From NCBI RefSeq assembly GCF_027744825.2, contig NC_071335.1, forward strand, positions 29,105,001 through 29,169,000: DNA of 64,000 nt, written 5' to 3'. The position numbers and the translations under genes were made by a program. Below the pieces are notes generated by a model. It saw only the letters and a program-made list of their open reading frames with translations, was not told where the DNA came from and did not search any database. Position 1 is the first letter of the stretch. Every line of letters starts with the position of its first letter. Positions 38,401 to 50,294 of this stretch are shown here, piece by piece. This DNA is from Synchiropus splendidus (lineage: Eukaryota > Chordata > Actinopteri > Syngnathiformes > Callionymidae).

Positions 38401-40366
38401 ATTTTGTGTCAACATCAACATAACTGACATTGACTGACATTGACATTGAACTTGGGAAGAGATACAACAAAGAGCTTGAACATGAACCACAATCACCAGG
38501 ACAGAGATGTTGCCAACTACCATGAGACCTAAGAAAAATAGATGCCACAAACAAAAGGTTAGAAGTTGGACAGTCTGTTTGGCAAAAGAAAAGTACTGAA
38601 GAAAATTGTTCATTCTGCTACAGTGAAATCTTGGACACATTTGTACCTGTGTTATTGACATGGGCTTTCTGGAATGCATTAAAAATTGCTATGAATAAAT
38701 TAAAACAGTCCAAATAAAAGACTGTCTCTAAATGAGTTGTGCTTCTAGCAAGTCTGGGTGAGACTGGGCCACATGGTGGTGTTTTCACTGTCAGTGACTC
38801 GGGCAAAATAAATGAATGAATCGATGACAGACAGTTAAACAACTCTATCAAACCAGCGTTTGAACTTCAAAATCCAACTAATTTTTGACATAATAAACAT
38901 TTAATGAATCATGATGCAAACCGGTGCAACTCTGCTCTCTGTTTACTTCAGAAAACTCAGGGCTGAAGCTGTGTGGGTTTAGTCATTTTTTTCACCCGCA
39001 ATGTGCTTCTGCTAGATTGGAAAGCTCTCTTTCATCTTTCAGGGACTTTTAATAGTTTTTTTTTTTTTTTTTTTTAACTTGGTGTAGTACTGGGAGGCCA
39101 ACACAAACAAACCTTGAGGCGGAGCTACACTGGTGACTCTACTGCAGATGGGGTTCGGTTTAAAACCATAGGCCAGATGAAGGATCCAACTGTTCAGGAG
39201 ATAGTTCAGTGATAGTCTCCTGTTTTCACCTCTGCTGCCCAGCTTGTTGCTCACAACGGCAGATATTGTTTACCTTTGCCTTCTCTGCCTCAGTTTCTGT
39301 TAGACGATTGTTTCGAAACACAGCTGCAGTTAAGCTGCGCCCAACAACTGGCATGTGCTCTGGTGCATTAGCAAAATGAAGGCCTCTGGCTGGCACGTCC
39401 ACGTCAGCCATAACCATTACCCTATCAGACGCGTTCCTCACTCAACTCTTCAGAGAGCATTGCCATCGTGGCACCATGCCGGTGGGAGGTAGTCTCATGT
39501 GAGAGAGACTGGGCTTTGCCCACATTTCTTTTTCCATCTTCATATGAGCTCACTCCTCACCCTTTCAAGTCACGGTCAACTCAATAAATGTTCCTCCCCC
39601 GTACTCACCCTGTTTCCTTTCTTAAGTCTGACTTGCATGTATGTGCGATGTTTGGCAGTAGAGTACAGGGCTGGTTTGGAGCCGGCTGTATTTTCAGGCA
39701 GTGATGCTTGTGATGTACAATTTAAGACGAGACCGATTTTCTTCTGAGAAAGAGTGAATTAACTGCGTTTCATTCTTCCTTGGGATGACTCATGATAAAG
39801 TATATGTTGGAACTACTTACCTCACTTGTCCGCCTACTTGTCGTCCCACACAGACTAAGAAGCTGGCCTTATTTTTATTGATACATTCCTTGCCTTTTTA
39901 TTTTAAAATCTCATCCAATACATTTGCAGTAAAAGTGAGCTCTACATTGTACTAAGCAATTCCAGTAAGTCCTTTTCTTCGAATCCACGTGCCTTTAACC
40001 TGCAAATAGAATGTGTTCTTTGAAAACAGCTGAAAACAATTCTGTTGCCATTGGTATTTGGTGAAGAATATACAGTTCACTTTTCTGTTGGATACACAGG
40101 GGGTATATACGTAAATGCGCTTTGCATTGTGGAGGCTGCACGGCTTGCGTGGGTGCACCCTAAACTAATGCAGTCTTGCAGGGGAATGGGTGGTTTTCAG
40201 AATACATATGGGCCAGTAGGCTCCTCCTGTGCCAACTGGTTGGTAGGAAAGACCATTATCGCCCATTCTGTAAGTGCCTCCTAGCTGGTTCAAAATGCTT
40301 TAGCCATCCGCCTTTTCATGAGTCTGTGGTGGAGGCTAGTATCAGGATGGGAGGTGTTCATTCATA
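35481..40366. other. Long non-coding stretch, nothing recognised
   Basis: Nearly 5 kb of unique-looking sequence leading up to the satellite. Poly-T at about 39056-39076. The 123-codon frame 37271-37642 has no motif that I can assign, and no splice signals bound it convincingly. Confidence 0.4.
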
Positions 40367-42781
40367 CCATAAATAACTAGAATAAATTCATCACACGAGT
40401 CATGATTTTGGTAGCTTCCTTGTTTAGCCACCTTCCTGAGCTGCGTTATTAAGGAAAAACCATTTATTTTGCCATAAATAACTAGAATAAATTCATCACA
40501 CGAGTCATGATTTTGGTAGCTACCTTGTTTAGCCACCTTCCTGAGCTGCGTTATTAAGGAAAAACCATTTATTTTGCCATAAATAACTAGAATAAATTCA
40601 TCACACGAGTCATGATTTTGGTAGCTACCTTGTTTAGCCACCTTCCTGAGCTGCGTTATTAAGGAAAAACCATTTATTTTGCCATAAATAACTAGAATAA
40701 ATTCATCACACGAGTCATGATTTTGGTAGCTACCTTGTTTAGCCACCTTCCTGAGCTGCGTTATTAAGGAAAAACCATTTATTTTGCCATAAATAACTAG
40801 AATAAATTCATCACACGAGTCATGATTTTGGTAGCTACCTTGTTTAGCCACCTTCCTGAGCTGCCTTATTAAGGAAAAACCATTTATTTTGCCATAAATA
40901 ACTAGAATAAATTCATCACACGAGTCATGATTTTGGTAGCTACCTTGTTTAGCCACCTTCCTGAGCTGCGTTATTAAGGAAAAACCATTTATTTTGCCAT
41001 AAATAACTAGAATAAATTCATCACACGAGTCATGATTTTGGTAGCTACCTTGTTTAGCCACCTTCCTGAGCTGCGTTATTAAGGAAAAACCATTTATTTT
41101 GCCATAAATAACTAGAATAAATTCATCACACGAGTCATGATTTTGGTAGCTACCTTGTTTAGCCACCTTCCTGAGCTGCGTTATTAAGGAAAAACCATTT
41201 ATTTTGCCATAAATAACTAGAATAAATTCATCACACGAGTCATGATTTTGGTAGCTACCTTGTTTAGCCACCTTCCTGAGCTGCCTTATTAAGGAAAAAC
41301 CATTTATTTTGCCATAAATAACTAGAATAAATTCATCACACGAGTCATGATTTTGGTAGCTACCTTGTTTAGCCACCTTCCTGAGCTGCGTTATTAAGGA
41401 AAAACCATTTATTTTGCCATAAATAACTAGAATAAATTCATCACACGAGTCATGATTTTGGTAGCTACCTTGTTTAGCCACCTTCCTGAGCTGCGTTATT
41501 AAGGAAAAACCATTTATTTTGCCATAAATAACTAGACTAAATTCATCACACGAGTCATGATTTTGGTGGCTACCTTGTTTAGCCACCTTCCTGAGCTGCG
41601 TTATTAAGGAAGAAACATTTATTTTGCCATAAATAACTAGAATAAATTCATCACACGAGTCATGATTTTGGTAGCTACCTTGTTTAGCCACCTTCCTGAG
41701 CTGCGTTATTAAGGAAAAACCATTTATTTTGCCATAAATAACTAGAATAAATTCATCACACAAGTCATGATTTGGGTAGCTACCTTGTTTAGCCACCTTC
41801 CTGAGCTGCCTTATTAAGAAAAAACCATTTATTTTGCCATAAATAACTAGAATAAATTCATCACACGAGTCATGATTTTGGTAGCTACCTTGTTTAGCCA
41901 CCTTCCTGCGCTGCCTTATTAAGGAAAAACCATTTATTTTGCCATAAATAACTAGAATAAATTCATCACACGAGTCATGATTTTGGTAGCTACCTTGTTT
42001 AGCCACCTTCCTGAGCTGCCTTATTAAGGAAAAACCATTTATTTTGCCATAAATAACTAGAATAAATTCATCACACGAGTCATGATTTTGGTAGCTACCT
42101 TGTTTAGCCACCTTCCTGCGCTGCCTTATTAAGGAAAAACCATTTATTTTGCCATAAATAACTAGAATAAATTCATCACACGAGTCATGATTTTGGTAGC
42201 TACCTTGTTTAGCCACCTTCCTGAGCTGCGTTATTAAGGAAAAACCATTTATTTTGCCATAAATAACTAGAATAAATTCATCACACGAGTCATGATTTTG
42301 GTAGCTACCTTGTTTAGCCACCTTCCTGAGCTGCGTTATTAAGGAAAAACCATTTATTTTGCCATAAATAACTAGAATAAATTCATCACACGAGTCATGA
42401 TTTTGGTAGCTACCTTGTTTAGCCACCTTCCTGAGCTGCCTTATTAAGGAAAAACCATTTATTTTGCCATAAATAACTAGAATAAATTCATCACACGAGT
42501 CATGATTTTGGTAGCTACCTTGTTTAGCCACCTTCCTGCGCTGCCTTATTAAGGAAAAACCATTTATTTTGCCATAAATAACTAGAATAAATTCATCACA
42601 CGAGTCATGATTTTGGTAGCTACCTTGTTTAGCCACCTTCCTGAGCTGCGTTATTAAGGAAAAACCATTTATTTTGCCATAAATAACTAGAATAAATTCA
42701 TCACACGAGTCATGATTTTGGTAGCTACCTTGTTTAGCCACCTTCCTGAGCTGCCTTATTAAGGAAAAACCATTTATTTTG
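40367..42781. repeat. Minisatellite, 23 x 105 bp, uninterrupted
   Basis: The unit runs from ATAAATAACTAGAATAAATT to ACCATTTATTTTGCC and recurs every 105 bases with no insertion or deletion across the array. Because 105 is a multiple of three and the unit has no stop in one minus-strand frame, the array yields an 815-codon open frame (40342-42789) of 35-residue repeats starting KINGFSLITQLRKVAKQGSY. I do not regard this as a gene: start and end codons lie in the flanks, no signal or known domain is present, and nearly all differences between units change the residue. Units differ mainly at two sites (GCG/GCC and GAG/GCG), giving three major types in patterned order. The unit at about 41524-41628 is the most diverged. 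Confidence 0.95.
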
Positions 42782-44447
42782 CAACTCATAATTCATGTCT
42801 CCAGTGGTTCAGATTCAGATTTACAATGGCCGCCGCCGGGTTATGCCATAATATACGCATTACATATGTGGATTTACTTCCATCCCAAACTTTGGGTGAC
42901 ATTGAAGATTCTTGTCTTTTACTGTACGGCCTTATTTGGCCGTTTTCTAACTACAGACTTTTGGTAATAGTGATATCAAAGTGGAAAAAACTCCAAATGG
43001 TTAAGTTGACAGAGATGCTAAAACTGTGAAGATTAAAAACAACAATGAAACACATTGATGTAAGGAATTTGTTGGTTAAGCCAAACATAAGAGCGGAAAT
43101 ATTTGTGTTTGGGTTGGACAAATTGGCAGTAAAGATGCAGTGTATTCAACACATTTTTTCCTCATATTTTAAACTCAATGATCAATGGGGGATTTTGTCA
43201 GTATGTTTGCTAGTTAGCGCAACAGCGGCGGACAGCGCCATGACAGATAATCTGAACAAAGAGTTCCTGAAAGGGATCAGATACCGACACACACTGGTTC
43301 CATACGACTTTGTGGCTCGCACAATTTTCCAACACAATTCCCTCGGCTGCCACCTTCACTCCGTGACATTACCTCCTCTGTGAGGATCCTCGCGTGGCAC
43401 AGGCTTTGCATTGATTTCAAAGCATTAGAAGGTAGGCCAGCACTTCAGAAAAGCCCTTTCATCTGAACCCTGTGCACAGAGGCGGGAGAATGGAATTTTT
43501 TTTTTATGCAATGATAATATGTCTTTAGGTGTGGTGAATGTAATTGCGGGTCGCTCCTGCGCTGAACGATTTAAACAAGATCTTTCTGGGAACATTTCTC
43601 TTTCAGCCCCTCAATTCATTTCAGAGGATTTGAAGGATCAGGGATATGTCTTACGTCGCTCATATCTGGAGATATCCGGCATATTCTGCATTAAACCGTA
43701 GTTTTGCCGCTCCGCTGGTCGCTGTTCCGGTCTGTTCGCCTGTTGGTTTGAGAAGTCCCTCTGCTCTGTCCTTGCCTTAGGTCCCCCTCACATGCTGCAG
43801 GTACTGAGCCGAGTCACTAGGGACGAGCAAACCCAATCATCCATCTGTCACCCTCATCCGAGCTCAAGGAGTGTCTGCAGAGAGAGGTTTGTGTGTCAAG
43901 GGTTCAGACACAAGCCTCATCCCTGGAGCCAATCGGCTGTATATCCATACTCAGACGACGGTGTGCGTCCAATTCACGCTCCCTGGTGTGTCTATCGCAT
44001 GTATGTGTGTTCCAAATGTGCATCATCTGCATCATGTTGCCCCTAGGAAGAGCGCTCAGCTGTCCCAAGGAAAGCCTGTGGGAATTGATTTAGGTAGGCT
44101 GCTGGCAATGTGAGTGCAAAGCTGTCAGTTGAATTCTTGTCCGTCATGATTGCAGTAGCCCCGAGGACGCAAAACAAGATCAGAACGCTGAGTTTCTAAA
44201 GAGGAGCAGGGTACACCAAGCGCAGCCCGACAAAACAACTTCAAAAGCAGGGCAGTCGAGGCAATACGGCAGGCTCGGCGTCAGGTTTCTAAAATTCTTG
44301 AAATGAATTATATTCAAATAAAGAAGAAGAGTTTGAGACAAATTAGAAAGTCGAAAATATTATATTATAATTAGATGCACATTTTTATATCCTAAACTGC
44401 ATCTTAAATTCATTTGTTATCTTTAAATAAACCATTTTTAGGCAAAA
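42782..44447. other. Non-coding, nothing recognised
   Basis: The 112-codon frame 43045-43383 and overlapping 80-codon frames at 43792-44113 have no motif I know. No gene supported. Confidence 0.4.
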
Positions 44448-44534
44448 TAGATTACATTTTACTGCAGACAGTGCCACCTGCTGGCCTCTGAAAATCAGGA
44501 CACTGTTTCATGAAACCTCATCTGCCCATCACTA
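44448..44534 (+). mobile_element. hAT-like miniature element, copy 5 (right half)
   Basis: GATTACATTTTACTGCAGAC, then CAGTGCCACCTGCTGGCCTC and TGAAAATCAGGACACTGTTT, ending CTCATCTGCCCATCACT. This terminus is the best-preserved right end of the family and is the inverse of the left end AGTGATGGGTAGATGA of copy 3. The left half is missing. Confidence 0.65.
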
Positions 44535-44549
44535 ATACATAGGCAGAGT

Positions 44550-44623
44550 GACAGCGCCATCCCTTGGCTAAACCCAAACGCCAACCGCAGTCTTTCCTTT
44601 ACGTTACGCACTGCCTCAGGAAA
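44550..44623 (+). repeat. Unnamed dispersed repeat, copy 1
   Basis: GCGCCATCCCTTGGCTAAAC, CCAACC-CAGTCTTTCCTTTA, ACGTTACGC-CTGCC and TCAGGAA match in order the stretch 54815-54893 in the same orientation. No family name assigned. It sits directly beside the hAT-like half element, so it might be part of a larger composite. Confidence 0.55.
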
Positions 44624-47499
44624 TCTGAAGGAATCTGAAATGTATGTACATATAAAGTGTGAGGACAAGACGGTGTTCACTATCCTCGGTGGGGAAGCTG
44701 TTTGTGTGGCAGACTGTGAGAGTTCTACACTCTCTCGAGGGCCTTTCTCACCGCTGAGGATTTGATCTTGGGCTTCGTAGTGGACACACAATGTGCAGTT
44801 TTGCCATTATTCATCTCTGATCAAGGTGCAGGAAGAAGCGATCGGCAGCAAAAATAAATAAAAAAACATAATAAATAATAAAATAAGCAACAGGTTTTCA
44901 GCCACATAACCTCAGGTGACCCCATGACAGGTCACCGGATCCTCCCAGCCGACTTCTGAGACGGCGTCTTCTTTGTGGGAGAATTAGTGGCTGTCAAACA
45001 CCAGTCCTGCTCCCACAGCTCCCAGCTGGCCACAGCGAGTACTGAAAAATGGGACACAGCTGTGAAGGCAGAGGTGTGAAGTGGCGCAGCGGGGAGTGAA
45101 GCGGTCTTGGGCTCTTTTGACTTGGGTCTGAAGTGTGAAAGCCCCCTCAGTCTCACTGCAATCAGCTTTTCTGCTGCGCATTTCTGGAGGCATGGCTTCA
45201 GGGAGAGTCGGAAGAAAGCAAGATGGACATTTTCATTCAGAATGAAACTTGCGCAAGCAATGGCTGGCTTCACCACCCTCAGATACAGTTTTGATTTGAC
45301 TTATTTTGCTGTTTTTCTTTCCAAATTATTTCACAGTTGCGAGTCTCAGATCTCACCCCAAGATAAACTCTAAACTGTGTTCATGGCTGCACTGTGTGTG
45401 CTTGACCTTTCTCTAAAACACACGTACCCTTTGTGCTAATGCCGCTCTGTATTAAGGAGCTTGTATACAAAAGACTGAGGCTCATTGAAAACGAAAGCAA
45501 AACACTGTAGGAAGAAAATCTAATTCAAGGTCACTCTTGCTTCGGAGACCCCAGGAGAGTCTTAAACTTAAAATATTTGCCTCTTTCTTGCGATGCTCCA
45601 TTTCTCTCAGTTGCCAATCCCTGTGTTTATTTGTACTTATCAGTTCAATGTATGAATGATGAAACAAATGTGTCACGGTGCGAAAGCAAAAACATGAATT
45701 GCTTGACACTGTTCTCCCGCAAAAAAAAAATCAGTTCAACGCACGCCATTGTGGGTCAGGATGACAGGAGGATGAGAGAAGGCAGACACAACAGTTGCAT
45801 CATGATTGTAACATCTGTAGCACTAATATTTTATTGATGCATCATATTTGTTACTAGGCGAGTGAGATGCTTTGCCAACCGCGGGGTAAGTATGTCTGGA
45901 GGGCACCGGGGTAGAAGGCTGGTATTTTTCGCTGAAGCTATCACACACAAACATAACACATGCATAGTTTATTGGTCCGAACTGTGGCTTTTTCATGCTT
46001 TGGTTGTAGAAAATATTTTCTTCTAGATAAGGTATATCACCAGTAGAAATAGGGGTGAATTCAAAATGATAAGTTTGTGGCTCAAACCCTCCCTGGCCTC
46101 ACCCCAGAAAGGCGAATGGGCTCAATAGAGGCAGCTTCATATCTTCCAACTCAGATGTTTTATTGACTTCTAAACTGAATTAAACAATGTTCAGTGCCAC
46201 ATTTTACAGCACTTTATTGTCTGTTTTTTTGTCTCATCTTGGCTGGTGATGCTGTAGTTTTGCTCCACCATCCCCCCCACCGTTTAATACAATCATCGTA
46301 CGCTCGACAAATACTTGGTGATCACTGCACAAACAGTATTATCTATCACCCAGTAGCGAAGCATGACTTGTTAATCCATATTTCCTCAGGCAACATTGAA
46401 TAATTCGTTATTTTGGTGAATCCAATTTCTTTGCCAAGATGCTTGGCACAATGCGCTAAAATTCAAAATTGATATTTCATTATTGGTTTTATTTTTCAGG
46501 AGACTCTTGGGTTTGTGTTGCACTAGCTGTCACTTATTAAAAACATAATAATAGAAATTATTGGAAATAACATATTACTGAAAGCGTTCAAGCTTTATTG
46601 GGTTTGGATCGTCTCCCTGACTCGACAGGGTCTCCTCAGGGCATCCTGGTCTCCGAGTTTAATTGGTGACTCCAATTGCCGACAGTCACTGGGACAGAAT
46701 TACAATCAGGGGTTGAAGCAAATAACATTCTGATAAGGCAGGAAGTGAATGGCAAGGGTGAGTTTGTTTCGCACACGTTCTACGATTTTGTATTGATCCT
46801 CCCACCTACCTATTAAGTCAGACACCAGGACTTTCTGTTGGGAGCTAAGAGCTAAAATGACACGTTTCCGTTTAACACGATACGACGAACCTAAAGAGCC
46901 GGAAAGCCGCTACGTTCTTCGCCATGTTTATCTAAGGAATCGGTCATAATCACATAGTAACCTCAGTTAACTTAAGCGACGATAATATGTGCTGGTGGAT
47001 TATATACCCGGCGAACGATACGCTCATCTATCTTCCTGTTGGCGGTGACTCATTCTTTGCAAAAGACTCGAGGCACAAGGATATTTGCATAAGAGGGTTT
47101 TATCCAGTTTATCAGCGCCTTGGCTGGGTGGTTTTCATTTTCGCTCTTCATTTACCTTCAGCTTTATCAGTCGCATCAATTTAAGGACGACTCAATCTGA
47201 CAATTAATAATGGTGAGAGCTGCTTGAAGATCCCATTAAACGTGAAATAAGCGATTCATTAACAGCGATACTTTACTAAGTCCGAGAGCCTGTGGAAGTT
47301 TGAAACGCATTCACTGAAAATACTTAACCCGCACGGCGTGCCGTGACCTGCTGACCCTCCTCGCTCAGGACCTGTGATCTCAGTGTGAGCGTCTTGAATG
47401 GAAACGGACATTATGAGGACATTTACAATGGTGTTGCTTCAGGTTTGTTGATTCATCTTTTCTCTCAGGAGCCTCACACAAGTCCTCCTCGTCTCTTTC
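44624..47499. other. Non-coding, nothing recognised
   Basis: Frames of 90-114 codons at 44495-45373 overlap on opposite strands without motifs. No element recognised. Confidence 0.4.
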
Positions 47500-47745
47500 T
47501 TTTTCCTATCCATGAACCTCAGTGGTTGCCCTCCTTTACACAACACTTCTATTTTTAATATTCTTCATCCAACATGTTCCCTGTCTTTGATCTCCACGTG
47601 TCCAAACCACAGTCCGACCTCCCTACCTTCAACCCCCGAACTTTTCCACATGAGCTGCCTCTTAATATGCTATTACCTGACCCATTATCTCACCATCATC
47701 TGCCCTCATTCTCCTCTTGCATTAGTTCCCCGAGGCACTTATTAA
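47500..47745 (-). pseudogene. LINE ORF C-terminal fragment (RTE-type), badly decayed
   Basis: Read on the minus strand: CATATTAAGAGGCAGCTCAT, GTGGTTTGGACACGTGGAG, CATGTTGGATGAAGAATATT and GAGGTTCATGGATAGG. These follow the order of the LINE tail that precedes and includes the MDVVKEDM block (compare 11621-11768): -RGTAHV-, -LRWFGHV-R-, -GRRML-. Many indels destroy the frame. Identified by nucleotide pattern only, so less sure than the other two scraps. Confidence 0.4.
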
Positions 47746-49410
47746 AAAGATAGGAAGATTCTTGTTAGCTGCCATGACTCCCCCCACCCCCCAGTTTTTG
47801 GACAGATTAACAACCATCTACCTGAGTTGCAGGCTGAACATCACGGTGGGATTTGAGCTCAGGACATCATGCTTCTTATAGTGTGAACACAAGGGACAGC
47901 ATGGAATTACTGCCCGCAAAGGACTGTTTACAAGAACTGTAGTGTTTCTGAAGCTTCTACTGGCAGTAAATAAAAGCCTCACACATGAGGACAGAATCCG
48001 ATCTTGGCATATACAAGTAATATTTGAATCCATGTTTTCCAATTTTTCAACATCCCTAAGTCCTTCCTCAAACCAGCCACTGTCTAACAGCAACACGAAA
48101 AAACTACTTATTTGCTTACTGCATGAGGTGCAAGACAGTTTTAAGCAACATAATTAGGCCACAATAAAAAAAGAAATAATACATTTAAAAAATGCTTGAG
48201 GTTTTGAGTCAAGTTAAATTTCCATTTTGTTATTGGAGAAAACAACATCCCTGTTGGCTACTGGTAGATAGAGAGAGGGAGGGGGGTTGTCTGAATTATG
48301 AATTAGGTTGGAAGTCTTGTCATGTCTTTTTATACCCGAAAACACTTGAAGCTTTGTGCCTTTAACAGTTTTAAAGGTTTAGTTTTTCACCTGGCGGGTG
48401 GAATAAAATACAGGAAACGTCACATGTATGTCAAAAAACTTGATCAACTTCTTCATCGGCACATGACAAACATGCCTCCGATCTTGCTCTCCCTCTTGTC
48501 CTCCTCCTTGTTTCCCCTGCCACTGTCCTCCTTGACCCTGCCTCCTTCTACAGGCTCCCATTTTCCCTCTCTCGTCTTCCCACAGTGAGGCAAGGGCGAA
48601 CGCTCTCTCAAAGAAGCCCACTCTTGTATGGAAGATATGAGGTCACTCCTCCCATATTCCGACACCCATGATGACATGTGAGCCTGCCGGGTCACGCTGC
48701 GCGACATCACAAGAATACGTCTCCATCTGACTCAGGAAAGGTTCAGCTCCTTGCTGGTCTGCCAGTTAGTACCGTCAGACCTCATCTTGAATGCAGTCTG
48801 GTCTTCAGCCTGCTCAGATTCTCCCACACAACATCACTTGTCTTCTTTTGTTGCATCACACTTACGCTTCTTGTTCTTGGATTCAACCTCGATCACTTGA
48901 GATAAAGACCTGAAATGTGAGCTGCACATGTTCACTCAAACTAGCACATGGTTATTTATATATTTCCCAGGCAAACATATGAATGCTCAGCTCTCTTAAT
49001 ATACATATTTGATGCATGAGGTGTAAGGCTGCATTGTCCTTTATTTAAATGTCATGTTAAGGAAGACAAAGAGCTTCTGGCTACCAAACTTTGCGGATGA
49101 AAATGTGCTACTTTTTTTTTTTTATCCAGATTAAGTCACTTCCTGGAGTGTGATCAACCCCCAAGAATGAAATTTGCATGACACCTTTGCTCTGGCATGT
49201 TTTCCTGTTTGCATATGTCTAACAAAATCAAGCAACTATCTCCGTTTCTGAGGATAAAGCAACAGGAGACGCAGGCAGGACTCTGGTCTCTTTGAAACCC
49301 GGCTGCGTTTTAACTCCCCACCGACTGTCACACACCATCTAGTGAAAAAAGAAGAAGAAGAAGAAAAAAAAAAAGCTTCATCAAAAATTGAATAAACCCA
49401 TTCAGGCACA
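47746..49410. other. Non-coding, nothing recognised
   Basis: Pyrimidine-rich tract with two CACAG/TACAG acceptor-like sites at about 48480-48587, but no credible exon follows. A T run lies at about 49112-49123 and AAG-rich simple sequence at 49349-49374. Confidence 0.4.
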
Positions 49411-49665
49411 GTATTATCCTTCTCATTTTATTAATAGTTCAGAGGCAGAGAAGTGGAAATCTGCTCAGGATATTCTGACTCGGCCGCTTTTGTTTTGAGC
49501 AAAATGTATTCAGAAAATGACAGAACCTGATGTATATTTTATTTGTTTATTTTTACTTACTCTATTCATGTGTCTGTGATTGCTATTCAATACTTCCATA
49601 TGTTGTCAATAGTGCTTATTAAAAATAATCCACAGTGTTGAGAATAAAACTTAAATATACAGTAT

Positions 49666-49670
<5 letters not shown>

Positions 49671-49748
<78 letters not shown>
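49671..49748. repeat. (AT)n microsatellite in palindrome 1
   Basis: Alternating AT flanked by the 25-base inverted arms described for the nested region. Confidence 0.97.
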
Positions 49749-49753
<5 letters not shown>

Positions 49754-49943
49754 ACTGTACATTTAAGTTTTATTCTCTTTTTTCTTGGATTTTCATGAAG
49801 TTATGGATAAGTTATGGATAAAGGTGATAAAAAATATATAATTTTTTAAAAAAGATAAAAGATTAATGATGTAGAAAAAAAAATCTATATATATATATTT
49901 TTCAACATCTTTAATCTTTTAACGTTAAAAAAAAATCTATATA

Positions 49944-49950
<7 letters not shown>

Positions 49951-50035
<85 letters not shown>
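49951..50035. repeat. (AT)n microsatellite before the right outer arm
   Basis: Alternating AT that ends in ACAACAGG, the start of the right outer arm. Confidence 0.97.
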
Positions 50036-50037
<2 letters not shown>

Positions 50038-50177
50038 ACAGGTTCTGTCATTTTCTGAATACATTTTGCTCAAAACAAAAGCGCCCGAGTCAGAATATCC
50101 TGAGCAGATTTCCACTTCTCTGCTTCTGAACTATTAATAAAATGAGAGAGATAATACCAAGTTATGGATAAAGATGA

Positions 50178-50180
<3 letters not shown>

Positions 50181-50266
<86 letters not shown>
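50181..50266. repeat. (AT)n microsatellite in palindrome 3
   Basis: Alternating AT between GTTATGGATAAAGATGATGA and its inverse copy. Confidence 0.97.
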
Positions 50267-50294
50267 TTTTTTTTTCATCATCTTTATCCTTAAC

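Larger units (their letters stand above)
49411..50294. repeat. Nested inverted repeats around three (AT)n tracts
   Basis: An outer pair of about 120-base arms (49411-49530 and 50038-50158) is nearly perfect in inverse orientation, with only a few mismatches. Inside the left part, 49640-49664 and 49753-49777 form 25-base arms with one mismatch round an (AT)n tract. About 49853-49880 and 49899-49925 form another hairpin round CTATATATAT. Outside, 50161-50180 and 50275-50294 form 20-base arms with one mismatch round a third (AT)n tract. GTTATGGATAAAG also recurs directly at 49811 and 50161. No coding sequence. It may be a true cruciform-forming locus or a fold-back assembly artefact. Confidence 0.9.

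Noticed and set aside
40367..42781. CRISPR-like repeat array
   Set aside because: The 105-bp units are repeated end to end with no unique spacers, and the context is eukaryotic. This is a satellite.
40342..42789. 815-codon minus-strand frame as a giant repeat protein gene
   Set aside because: The frame is a consequence of a stop-free 105-bp tandem unit. It has no known domain, signal peptide or supported start, and differences between units are mostly residue-changing.
48480..48590. Two acceptor-like sites after a pyrimidine tract
   Set aside because: No open, motif-bearing exon or donor follows at a sensible distance.
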